A DNA stretch of 64,000 nucleotides from Anastatus disparis (Eukaryota > Arthropoda > Insecta > Hymenoptera > Eupelmidae). Within the stretch, counting starts at the first letter, position 1, and every line of letters starts with the position of its first letter. Positions 10,195 through 22,400 of the stretch are shown piece by piece. The translations under genes and the position numbers were made by a program. The notes beneath the pieces are model-generated. The model searched no databases and was not told the DNA's origin. It saw nothing but the letters and a program-made list of their open reading frames with translations. The stretch lies in the NCBI GenBank assembly GCA_017163975.1, contig JAFFSR010000244.1:10231501-10295500 (forward strand). Direction: 5' to 3'.

Positions 10195-13106
10195 ATATCA
10201 GCTTAGAAGTTTTGATATATAATAATAATAACGTTAAATTAAATTTTTTTTTAGATGCATTGAGTTATATTATATTTAAAATTAAATTATTAAGCAAACT
10301 TTTTATTTTCCTTTTAATAATGAAATATCTTACCTACAATTTGATTTTATTTTTTTAATCAATTTAACTCGGACTGTTTTACAGAGGTAAATTTTATTTA
10401 TTATATTAGGACTGGTATTAAAAAAATAAAAGATACTTAAAATTATATAAAATTACAAAAGTTTGTAAAATTCATTAAAGTTGTATTGAAATTATAAATA
10501 AAATGTTTGCTTTAATTTAGTCATCATAATTTTTTTAGTATAAATTTGAACTTTGAGATCAATTGGAAGATTGAAGAAGGTTTTAATAGCTATTCTCATA
10601 TATCTTCTTATCATTTACAATTTTATTTTTTTTTTGGTGATATTATGTTTTCTTTCAAAAATTTTTAATGATAGAATAAACATTTAATGGTTTTAAAATT
10701 TGTCAATAAAAACTTCAAAGATATACGTTTATTAAAATAATAAAATTTTTTTTTGATAATCATACTAATGAGATATAATTTTATACTAAACACTAACTTA
10801 TACAATTGACTCCATCGCACCTATTTCACAGAATCGTTTAATCTCAAACATATGTTTTTTTCTCCGTCTCGACATTAAAAAAAGAAAAGAAAAAATAAAA
10901 TCTTTTGGTCAAACAGATTTTCCTGCTGTCCAGTGGTTAGTCTAAACGTGTAAGGAACAAGAGAAAAAAAAGGTAAATGGACATTTATAATAATAGAATA
11001 CCCTGATTCGAGGGGTAAAACCTCACAAGGGCCCAATTGAAAAAAAAAGAATTAGGGAAGGCGTTTTAAAAGGCCCACGCGCCTTCGTTTGTTAAAAGGT
11101 AATATGGCCATACTGCGTTTTTCTTTCCATTGTTGCCTATACGTATACACATAGCCCCTTTCGTAATACTTGATCAGTGCAAAAGATTTTTATTTCTAAT
11201 ATGTGTTCGTGTCATGTGTGCGTGTATACCTTCGCTTTTCAGCTGTTTTTTTCTTCTTTTAAAAACGTTGTAATATATTTTAAAGGAAATGAGATGAATG
11301 GTCAACAATAAGGAATGTTTTCTTTAGACTTACTTACATGGTTTTGTGTATAAAAAAAAAGTTTTGATATTATAGATTAGTAGGACGCAAAGAAAATTTT
11401 AAATTTTAAAATGCGGAAACTGGGTCATTTGAGATTCGAAAATGAAGTAAATTTTAGTCAAATTAATTTTTAATTTTTATATTCTAATGTGTTTTCTATT
11501 ATAATATTCAGATACTATCAAAGATCTAATTGCTAATCACTTTATAATTTAAACTATTACTTTGAATTCGTTTTAAAAAATATTTTATTTTATGATATTA
11601 ATTTTAAATAAATAGCTATTTTATAATAATTTGTTGGTATTTTTGAGGTGTGAAAAATTTGGGATTTTTATGCATTTTAATATTAATGTAATAAGTTGTA
11701 TAAATGTATTAAAGGAGCCCTTGGCATCAGTTTAAATTACTAACTTATATTACCTGTAATTTATTGACAATTAGTGCAATGGCAGAATTTTTTTTTAATT
11801 TGCAAAAATTTTTTAATATTCCATTTATTAATGATTTACAATATTAAATTTGTATGAGTTGATAGATATTAATATTATAAGTTGATGAATCTTGAATGTT
11901 TTTATAGCGTTCATGAAAAACATTTTGATATTTGATTAAATCTAATTGATCAATATACGTTAATGTTCTTTTTCTGAAGAACTAGAATAATTTTTTCATT
12001 TAATTAATCCAACTGAAAATAAAAATCTAATGCAACAATGTTAATCTAATTTCTTTTTAAAATATTCTATTATTAAAAAGCTAAAATTTAAATTTCATCA
12101 TTTTTCAGAAAAACATAAAATTACAAAAACGAAATCAATATTTGAATATTTGACATGTCAATTTTTTCTTTATATTTATATTTTGTAATATCATTATTAA
12201 TAAAATATAATATATGCACTTTATTGGAATAATATATGTTTATTGAGCACAACCCAACTCAAGTTGTACACATTTAGTAACATTAACGCTACTGGGAAAA
12301 AAAAATTAATGAACCCGTTACGTAATATACCTATTGCATTTCAAGTAAAAATTAATTTACGTATTGATATAATAATTCATATTATTATTTAGTAGGGAAA
12401 AAAATTGTAAAAACTTCTATGAAATAATAACGTACAATGAAAAAATGTTAAAGCAATCATTAAATACAATATACATGTATATAAATAATGTTATTTTCAC
12501 CTGTTTACATAATCTCAGGTACACGAGCAAGTTTATAAATAAACCAAGTCATTTTGAGAAACATCGATGATTCAAACGCGATCTAACAACTCATCTGCGC
12601 TGGAAAAAAATATATAATCATTAACATTTCCGGAGACAATTCTCGCCTTGATCCTTTTATATAATTTAACAGAACAATAGAATCAAACATAAAGAGAAAA
12701 CAAACTTCTTTTTTTATCTCTCTCTCTCCCTCTTTCTCTTGAAAAGTGTCGAGAGGAATCAAACGTGCAGTTCTTGAAACGCAAAAAAAGGGTCTTATAA
12801 TACTTATTCCAACCGAAAAAAAAAGATATATTTTTCTTATACATTTTTTTTTCGTTCACCTTTCCCATAATGTATATATATACTTAAGTAAAGCACAGTG
12901 AATTTTCTTATAAGGTAATGAAGAAAGCATCGAGCAGCAGGAGAGAAGAGCGAACATTATTCAACTCCGGTGTATTTATATATATAAGAGAGAACTCTTG
13001 AGATGAATTGCGGTATTAGTAAGCAAAGTCCTTGTCAAACGAGACGAAATATAAAAGGCGTCAAGATGAAAACCACAAAATAGAGGGAGATAGAATTACT
13101 ATGGAT
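10195..13106. other. AT-rich non-coding sequence
   Basis: No exon is recognised. A GC-richer patch at about 10915-11130, containing GGGCCCAATTG and GGCCCACGCGCC, stands out and could be a conserved non-coding element. The rest is A/T runs and short low-complexity stretches. Confidence 0.45.
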
Positions 13107-13260
13107 AGAGAGAGAGAGAGAGAGAGAGTCTATATACATATATATGTCGTTTGCTTGTTCGAGGACGCGAACGGATCTCCTTGGAATATCGGCAGGCACT
13201 CATGCGGACAGGCGACATCCGGCCACGCTTTCTGCGGTTTAAAGCCTTTTTTTCCAGCTC
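13107..13260. other. (AG)11 tract followed by a GC-rich island
   Basis: An uninterrupted (AG)11 tract at 13107-13128 is followed within 20 bases by a ~100-bp GC-rich island (about 13150-13255) that is open in several frames on both strands. GA tracts of this kind are bound by GAGA factor in insects. The island might be an exon, but I could not find a splice-site pair that favours one frame; a regulatory element is as likely. A long pyrimidine tract follows at 13255-13345. Confidence 0.35.
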
Positions 13261-13830
13261 TCCTCTCTTTTCTTTTTATTTTTTCTCTTTCTTTCTCTCT
13301 CTCTTTCTACTTCTCTTGGTCTCCCTTACTTTCTTCCTTCCAAATCAGAGAAATTTACAGGTTGAAATGTTTATTTATTTATTTCATTTTTTTAAAAATA
13401 AATTATGAATAAATTACTTAAGAGGGGATGATTTTTTATGGCATATCGGATATAAAATTTAATGGAATGCATTAGAAAAATTGATAAGTATAATAAATAA
13501 TATTTCATTCGAAAAATTATACTAGCCTCGTGGAATTTAACTAAGTTTAATAACCATATTTTAAAACCGGATAAAATTTTATTATTCATTTTAAAAATAA
13601 TTATGCAAATAGATTTTGATAAATTTACTATAGAGCAAAATATCATGATGATATTTCCTTATGAATTAAAATAAAAAAATATATATATTTTTCATACTAA
13701 TTACTTTAAATAAATAAAAATTTGTAATAAAATTACTGCTTGTAAATAATATATTTTTCAAATATGTAATATAAAAATTTTCATTTATTTATATTTTATT
13801 CTGTTTTATTTGATCTTTTTTCTTTTTCAG

Positions 13831-14067
13831 CTGGTTGATTTTGCGGAAACTGCATCACGGATTTGGCGATTCACGGTCCAGCAGTGGCTTTTTATAGCAA
13901 AACCACCGGATGGTACTTTGGCGTTTTCTTATAACATTACCGGTGCCAGAGGGTCTTGGACCGTTGACAATATCAAGTCATTTTCTTGCGGAATGTTTCA
14001 ATCTGTGATTTCAATGTTAATATTTTCAGTGCTTTTTTTTCATCTTATTATTTTCATACTTCATTAA
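13831..14067 (+). CDS. Candidate last exon of an unidentified upstream gene
   Basis: A strong acceptor (TTTTTTCTTTTTCAG, ending 13830) precedes an open frame of 78 codons ending in TAA at 14065-14067. The exon enters in phase 0; both other frames stop early. The first two thirds are clearly GC-richer than the flanks. The peptide begins LVDFAETASRIWRFTVQQW. It has an N-glycosylation sequon (NIT, exon residues 35-37), then GSWTVDNIKSFSCG. It ends in ~20 mostly hydrophobic residues with no charged tail. That layout suits an extracellular domain with a GPI-anchor signal or C-terminal membrane segment. The VDNI...C ending recalls the last strand of MAM-like extracellular domains, but I cannot assign a family. 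A poly(A) signal lies 87 bases after the stop. Upstream exons were not found. Confidence 0.45.
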   Translation: MVDFAETASRIWRFTVQQWLFIAKPPDGTLAFSYNITGARGSWTVDNIKSFSCGMFQSVISMLIFSVLFFHLIIFILH

Positions 14068-14829
14068 TCATTGTGAATTACGATTCTGAGAGTTTTTAAA
14101 TATTTTTTTCAATTAAATTTTTTTCAACACCATCCAATTTTTGTGTTGTATAAAATAAATTAAACAAATTTTTACACAATTGTTTTTATTACAAAAATTT
14201 TTTAAATAAAGATATTGATTATTGTACAATAAATAATAAATAGTTCTAGTTTACAATGTATTGATAAAAGTTATGATCATAATTGTAAAATCTGTTAGTT
14301 TTTTTTCATAAAATAAAATTAATATTGATATTGATTTTGTAAATAATAAAAATATAATTTTTGCAAAAATAATGGAATAAAATCTTTTGTTCTAATTTTG
14401 TTAAATTTTCTTTCTTACAATATTTGTTTCATAAATCAATATCTGTATTTTATTAACAAAGTTTCTGTATTTTTTTTTATTTCGTCAGCAATAGAAAAGT
14501 TCTTTTTATTTTCAAGATACAATATGTACAATGTTCCTCCTACTTCAACTATGTGGTGCACTACATTTTCCCTTTTTTTTTATTCTTCATCTCTTGCAAC
14601 TTTTCGCTTTTCACTTCGTCACTCAACATCCTCTATTTCTCGCGCCTCTAACAGCAGCCTCGTTTTTCTCGTTTATTTTATTTTTCTTTCTTTTTTTCAT
14701 TTCACGCACACTCCTTTCTTCACTCCCACCTTTTAAAATCCACGCTCTTTTTCCCTGTCTCACTTACTTTTCGAGCGCTCGCACACAATCTTACAAAGCA
14801 CGTGTAAAAAGTTGTCTTTATACATAGGA
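14068..14829. other. Possible 3' UTR, then intergenic spacer
   Basis: After the TAA at 14067 there is an AATAAA signal at 14154-14159 followed by T-rich sequence, consistent with transcript termination near 14180. The rest, to 14829, is AT-rich and then pyrimidine-rich (14560-14770), with no gene seen. Confidence 0.4.
14154..14159 (+). terminator. Putative poly(A) signal AATAAA
   Basis: A canonical hexamer 87 bases past the stop of the candidate terminal exon, with T-rich sequence downstream. AATAAA is common by chance in such AT-rich DNA, so its weight comes only from its position. Confidence 0.35.
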
Positions 14830-15130
14830 GGGACAAGTCAGAAGTTGATGGGCGTGGTTAAGCATGGTATTCAAGTGGGGATAAAGTACAGAAGCCCAGC
14901 CCACTTTGAGATTGGTACCGGTGAATTTACCCCCACTAGTGTTGTAAAACGTGCCGCGCCTCCCACTCCCATATTATTATACGTTTGAATGGAAGGGGCA
15001 TTTCATGATTATAGAGGCGCTGTCGGCGATTCTTAAAGTTCTGTCGTCCGGGCTTTCGTTCATCCCGGGGCCTTCACTACGCCTCGCGGTTCCAACCGGG
15101 CTCGGTTGCGTTTTACACGGTCTGGCGTAG
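14830..15130 (+). promoter_or_regulatory. GC/CpG-rich island, candidate apterous promoter region
   Basis: This ~300-bp island is markedly richer in G+C and CpG than anything within several kb. It contains GGGCGTGG (a KLF/Sp-type box) near 14850, CCCGGGG near 15064 and runs such as CGCCTCGCGG. It ends ~1.16 kb upstream of the apterous start codon and ~0.75 kb after the putative upstream gene's stop. No open frame with splice sites explains it. I infer a core or proximal promoter. No convincing TATA box is placed relative to a start site. Confidence 0.4.
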
Positions 15131-16294
15131 TTTTAACGTTATATGTAATATACAAGATTTTAACGCACACTTCTTTATTTCTTCCCTTTTTATTTTTTAT
15201 TTGTAAAAAAAATTGAAAAAAAAAGCTAAACATAAAAAAGGAGGGGATTGCCGAAAGATTTTTCGCGAGAGGTGTACATATAGAAGAAACATTGGATTAC
15301 GTTATCGCGCATACCGCGTCTGCGTCGTGTGTCTCTATATGTGTTGATTGTGCGCGCGCACTCCGTGAAGTCAATTATTATTTTTTTTTTATTATTCGAG
15401 ATTATTGAGATGTGCTCCATTCTGTCAACGTGCTGTTGATTACTGTTACTATTTTGTTGTTATCTGTTTATTCGTTTTTTTTTTTCTTTTTAAATATTGT
15501 GTCGTCGTCGTGGTGTTCAGTATTTTGATATCACATTTGAACGGTTCAAGGACTGAAGAAATAATAACACTTACACCAGAATAATAAGTGATATTAATAT
15601 CATACTGAAGTGAAATTTATTCGATAAATTCTGGTGCCTCAATAAGTGAAGAGATATATAAAAAATGTTTCGAAAATCATCGAAATGTTTTAAAATCCAA
15701 ATAAATTGGACGTACGATTTAAAGAGCCATGAGTCAAAATAATACCTTGCTCCGCTTGAGTGTAGATTTTTGCGCAGCCGTCGGCAAATATCCAGTTGAA
15801 GAAAGTTAATTTTGCGTAACAAAAGTGAGAAAACATCTCGTCGCTAATTTTACAAGCTTCAATAAAGAATAAAAAAATGTAATTGTTGCTTGTGTACATT
15901 AGTAATCATAATAAAAGACTGTCTTTTCGTGCATTTTTTGTGATAATATAATTATTCATAAAATAATTAAAAAGGACCGTTTAAAAAAAGTGATATTTCG
16001 TAAAGAAAAATTAAAGAACGAAGAAGTTATCCGTCGCGAATGGATAGACAAAGGCGTAAAGAAGTGAAGTAATTTTGAAGTGAGGTTTATACATCTTGAA
16101 TTTGATGATAAAATAAAAGGCTGATATCCTGGAGAAATTGAAATCATTTGACTTTTTTCCTGGCGTCGCACGTCAGAAATTCCGTGGCCACCCTTACAGG
16201 CGCCGCTACTGCTGGCGCTGGCGCCTCACAACAAGCACAATTACAAACTCCCGGCATTAACCTCGGCGCTACTAGCCAGCAAGCGGCCACCCTG
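15131..16294 (+). other. Probable apterous 5' leader region
   Basis: The sequence lies between the GC island and the start codon. An arthropod initiator-like TCAGT is at 15517-15521, within GTGTTCAGTATT, without a well-spaced downstream element. If it is transcribed from there the leader is ~780 nt and contains upstream ATGs, including a 25-codon open frame at 15665-15742 that ends well before the main start. From about 16148 the sequence becomes GC-rich and is open in the apterous frame (see findings). A 5' UTR intron is possible: CACGTCAG ends at 16174 and could act as an acceptor. Confidence 0.4.
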
Positions 16295-16342
16295 ATGGGA
16301 GTTTATGAGGAGCGCGCCCCTCCTACGACCGGCATGCACTGG
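16295..16342 (+). CDS. apterous coding exon 1
   Basis: Sixteen codons, MGVYEERAPPTTGMHW, ending at a consensus donor (TGG|GTGAGT). Drosophila Apterous begins MGVCTEERPVMHW, so both the start codon and the exon end are supported by homology. The context before ATG (CACCCTG) is poor, with C at -3. The frame is open upstream for another ~50 codons without an ATG, so a start in an earlier exon is not excluded. The exon joins in phase 0 to exon 2, 21.6 kb away. Confidence 0.9.
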
Positions 16343-19300
16343 GTGAGTTTACTTGATTTTTTTCATTCCTTAATTTTTAAATCAACAAACTTTGTCAGTC
16401 TTATAAGTATTTTCTCAAAATTACAAAGTTTATCAAACTCTTATCGGTAAATTTGAAGAAAAAATCAATTTATCTGCTAAGAAACAATAATGAATGGTTC
16501 AATAATATCATCAATCACCATGAGCTGATCGAGAACAAGACAAGAGTATCTACGATTGACATATCATAATAATTTTATATTGGTTTTATAATTATCCCAA
16601 AACAATATCTAATATATTCGAAGAAAGAATCATTGAATCTAAAATCGCTTGAATTCTTAAAAAACAAATAGTTTTTATTCAAATAGAGATAAGAGTTTTT
16701 GTTTCTACTATACTTATATTTTTAGAGAATAAAGTGTCAGCATAATTAATTTATCTTTAATTAGAAAAAAGAGATCTATTAACGATAAGATATCATAAGC
16801 ACACGCCACAGTCAACTAATATTTATGATTTATGCTCCGAAATGATATATCTATATTAATTTCAAGTATTTTGGTCTCAAATTTCTTTATAAATTATATA
16901 GTACGGAGATTTTTTTTTAATTTTTGAAATATTAAAGAAATAAGAAGTAATGGCATAGTGTAAGATATTTCATTTATGCATCTCTACAATTTATAAAAAT
17001 GGTTTCAAATCTAAACATCGCCCTTTGTCCTAAATTATTCTTCAACAGTCCATCATTCTAAATATGACTTCGTTATTATTTAAAAGTAAAAAATAAACAT
17101 CAAACTAGTTAATTTTTAGCTTTATATAATAATTTTCCTTGGGATACAGGTTAGGTCGCCATTCAGCAGTTAAATAATTTTAATAATTTTTAGCTATTAC
17201 CAATGGCAACTATATTTCTAAGCCTAACTTATGAAAGTACAAATTCAAACTTATAATCGAACCAGTAAAAGTGAGAAAATACATTATTGTTAATAACAAT
17301 AATAAAAAAGAGTACATTATTTCCTTTTACTTTTCTTACTGTACTATAAATATTAGTTTGCACGGAGTAAATTTTAAGCAAATAATTATTTTCTTACAAT
17401 AAAATATTTACATTACGTCATTAATGTTATTCCAATATTGGGATAATTTTTTTATCATGCGAATAAAGTGTCTTTGCGTATTACAAATATATTATCAATT
17501 TTACTACGCTATTATAAATGTAATTACGTTATATAGGCTAGTAACAAAAGTTTCATACATATTTTTTTATTTTTCAAACTTCGTAACGTTGCTATAATGC
17601 ATTTCCATTATAAAATGCCTAGTGTTACACGCACTACTTTAGATTCGTATATACATAAAGTATCATGTGAAAGTATACCGTTAATTGTACAAAATTTTCC
17701 CACACTTCGTTAAGAATTTTTCTTATTTTTTTTTTTCTTTTTCTCAAAGTCCGGGAGAACTTTTGTGATAGATACGCTATCGATATCTACAACAACATAC
17801 GCTGCACTTGTAACATTCACTTGGAAAAAAAGGTATAAAATATCAAAAAAGAATAAAAGATTTATTTTCTAGTCAAAAGTTTTATTGAATTTCATTCAAA
17901 TATAACGAACATTTTACTTAATAATAATAAAAATTATTTTGTTTATTGATTTTACACATTACGAGCAATGATTAAATTTATAATGAATGGCTCTATTTTA
18001 TATTTGCATTTGATAATATTTTGTTTTCTTATTTTGGTTCGGCATGAAAAAAATGTTAGTATCTATAAAACAATGATCTAATTTTAAAATTTTCTTTTTT
18101 AAAAAAGAAGATTTTTAGCTTACAAAGCAATCATTATTTTATTTTTAAAGAAAAAGACATGTAAATCATGAAAACAGAATATATTTCATGATCTTTTTTT
18201 GTATTCAAAGCCTCCATGATTCCTTTTTTTTTACTAAACGTAGATCTTATTTATAATTAAATTTTTTTGCTAAATATAGATCTTATCTATTAACCTCCCC
18301 ATAAATTATCATCACGCAATGTATACTTTATACAATTATCAAAGTTATTTCTCAACTTAGAATTTAAAAGCATAAAGATAAATGAGATCAACATGATACA
18401 TCATCAAAAGAATATTTTTTTTTCTTCTAAATCAGTAAACTTTTATAAAAATTAATTTTTTGCGTTATATATTAACGTTATGTGTATATATGAAATCTAA
18501 TTGTACCCTTTACTTTATTGGATTATCTAATCTTTTAATTTAATGGATCATAAAAGAGACAATAAGGTTGTTTCGCGTGTCTGGATTTAACGATTTGATT
18601 CATATTAAATTTAATTGTGTAGCGAAAATAACAATGATCATAATGTGTTAATTTCAATAGATTTACAGATTTCCAAGCATCAAAGCATTCCTCAATGCTT
18701 ATGCATCATGGAATTATAATAATATGTCACTTTAATTGATTTAATTCAAGTTTTATCTAAGAAATATCATTTGTGTTTTGTAAGAATAGTGTAAAATATT
18801 TAATCAAAATAGTTTTGAATTATTGTTCACATTGAAAATTGAAAATTTTTTAATTTTTAAGCAATTTATAATTTTTATTCAAAATTCCAGAAAAATGTAA
18901 AAATGATGCGGTATAAAATTTTAAGTGAGTTTGGAAAAACATTATATTTGTACTTTTATTTGGTTTTATTGAACAAATTTTGCAGAAATGTATGAACTCT
19001 AAAGAGATCTCTAAAAATTTTTAGGTACTGAAAAATTTTTGCATGAAAAATAATGTTTAGCAAAAATTTATGCAAATTTTTGCATAATTTTTTTTTTAAA
19101 CTTCAATTCAATACTTTGCAAAACATTTTCATAGTACTTTATAAGAGTATTATAAAATTAATAGCCTTAGAAAAAATGATGTATTTTAATAATTTTCAAC
19201 TTATCTTATAATTTCTTAAAAAATTATATATATCAATAACCAAGCCATGATTTTCGTTTCATAAAAATAAGTCTCGAAAAAAAGAAAAAGAAAAATTTCT

Positions 19301-19425
19301 CATCAATAAATTCAACGTATAATTAATCTCATCTTTCTCTCTATATTCCGATTTGCAAAACCGCGTGTTGTATTGCACAAAACTACAACAGCCAAAAATT
19401 ATTCACCACGCAGTTATAAATAATC

Positions 19426-19460
<35 letters not shown>

Positions 19461-22400
19461 GCGCATGCGTTTCATCCGAAGATTGAAACGTCCCCGCGAA
19501 TTTAGTTCTTAGTTTAACATTTCATATACGTATACACATTGCAAGTGCATATAAGAGTGAAAAAGAAGATATAAATAAAAAAAAATAAAAATGAAATAAC
19601 CATTAAGCATTCGATGTATATTAATGCCGCTCAATTTATCGCAGAAGTATACGCTTAATACATGCGCTGTGAAAGATAGAATCTCTTTTTTCATGTGTAT
19701 ATATATGTATATGTGCTGTTCATACATATATGTGTGTAGAAGCCGCAGGTGCAAAACTGCGACGGCAAAGACGAACGTTTCGTATATGTGTATTGCAACG
19801 GTTTTGAAAAACGTTTTATATTAAAAATCAAGATTTTACTTGCAATTTTCGAAAACTGTGAAAAAACTATTCGAAAAACGCGAGGACGAATCATCGTATG
19901 TGCGAGAAATTTATTGTTGTGTATGAGAAATAATTTTATTGAGGATTAAGGATTTAAGTAATGATTATATGGTTTCTTAGTGTAAAATGTATGAAATTTT
20001 CAAAATTCTTTCTATAGATATTTAAAATTATGGTCTCGTAAATATATATGATATTAATTTCATTGAAAAACCAAATTTTATTGCGAAATCATGAAAATAT
20101 TTCTTTTCGTTAAAAAATATGCATTTATTTGTAAGCTATATCATTCCCTTGAAAATTTAAAAATTGTTTTTTCAACTGATTCTTTTAAAAGTCTTAAGAT
20201 GTGTGATATTATAATACGTCTTTTAAGACGTATTATTTTACAATGCTTCTTACCACCTCAAAATAACGTTTTTATTGTTACAAAGTAATATTTTAAATAA
20301 ATTACCCATAAATAATTGAAAAAAAAGAATACAATCTCATTCTCATCACATTGATCTCATTTGGTTAATCAAATCAACATAAAAGAAATGAAAAAAAAAT
20401 TGGACTTAGCCCTTTATACGACGACAAACAAAATGTAAGCTTATCCAATATCATAATTTTCTACATAGTTATATTATGAATTGATATTTGGCGTCGATCA
20501 GTCTGTCTCTTTTTCGTTTCTCTTTATGTATATAAGCGCGCGCGCTCCTTGAACTCATCGACGGATAAGAAGACGATTCGATTATCTAACGAGGAAAAAA
20601 ACTTTTTTAAAACCGAAGAAAGCAAAAAACTAAATAAAAACAGAAGATTAAAGAGAGAAAAAGGAGGAGGAGGAGAAGGGGGTAAGGCACACATATGAGA
20701 TAAACGACTAAAATGAAGTTGATAGTATTATAAAGGCACGCGTATCATTTATGTTATATGGCGAATTAATAAACAAAAAGATTTGAGATAAGAGTAAATA
20801 GAAAATTATGAAAGAAATTTCACGATAGATTGTGTTTATTAATGATAAAGCAATTTAAATGAAATTTCCATTTAAAAGCTTATGAAATTTTTATTTTTAT
20901 AAATCAATGTATTTTTATTTTTACCAAGGGTATTTAAAAGTAAGGTTTGTTTTAGAGTGTAAAATTAAGTTTCAAACAAATAAACTTTAGTAACTTTTTA
21001 AATAAATATTTTTAATTTTATTTATTTCATGAATTTATTGGAAAAGATTAATTGAACTTTTTTTTTTAATTTGTTGATTTTAAATAATAAAAATGTGTAT
21101 GAACTTTCTTTAGATTATTATAATTGTACACGTAATCTTATTGCATTTTTTCACCCTTATATAATTTTCAAGCAAAATAATCAGTTTTCGATTACGAAGA
21201 AAATGTCATGGATATATATAAATGTATCTTAGCGAAATTTCTCAGAATAAACTTATAAAGATAAGGATTTTCTATTAAAAATGAACACTATTGATGACTT
21301 TTATAAATGTAAATGCAATCCATTTAAAAATTATCATCATCCTAAACACTCGTACCGCGACATCAATCTTGCACATAAAAACCTCGTCGTTAAAATTTCG
21401 ATAATCTATCCTGACCTTAACTAAAATTAAGTCCACAAGTGCAAAGTTAAAAGAAAAAGAAAATGTCACATGATATAAATGAAAACGAAGTTAAGGTAAA
21501 GAGTAAAGAAAAATATATAAAAAAATTATAGAAAAAAACTAGAAAAAAAAATGAAAAAAAAGGCACGTTCGCAGAAAACGGGCTGCTGCTGCTGCATGGC
21601 TGCTGACGGTTGGGGTCGTGCGACGGATATCTCGAGGCCGGCCGCAACTTCAATAAATCACTTTGGGTTTGCTATCGCTAGCAGACGCGCCGCCGCAAGA
21701 AAGCTCTTATCTTCTCACCGAACTCGAGAATAATCGCGCTCTCCTTTAACTCTTCTTCTTTTCTTTTGCAGCTTTTTTTTTCTTTCTTAAATGTGCTTTT
21801 TTCTCTTTCTTGCTCTCTTTTTTTTCTCTTACTTCATGTGCATGAGAAGAAGAAGAAACGGAGACACTTTATTTACTCTGAATTTTAAGCTTTCGAATGT
21901 ATAGTTGTTACCGGTTTTTCAACTTTTAGGGAAAAGAAACGTATGTAAGTTGGGTAAGAATAAAAGTTTTAAAAATTCAAAATCTGAATAAATTTAATTA
22001 ACTGAAAAAATAATATTTGGTGTAAATATTTTAATATAAACGCAAGAACAATAATCTCTTTTCTTAATTTTTAACTTCATTTTTCAAAAAAATTGACTAT
22101 TTACTCTTAAAAATTGAAATATTATTAAAACGATCATCAATCACAAATAAATAAAAAAATTGTAATGGAAAACATCACCGAAATAAAACATTTAATACCA
22201 TTGGTCAACATAGCCAACATACCAATGGCTAGTATCATTCGCGAATTATAAAAATTATCGTTATACATAACAGCATTATGTCAACTTTAAAATTTATTGT
22301 TTCATTGAAAAAAAAGAAGACAGAGTTGCAATTTCGTTGGATATACGCGCGATAGATATTTTTACGCGTCGCATAAATAAAAATTATTACATTGATTAAT

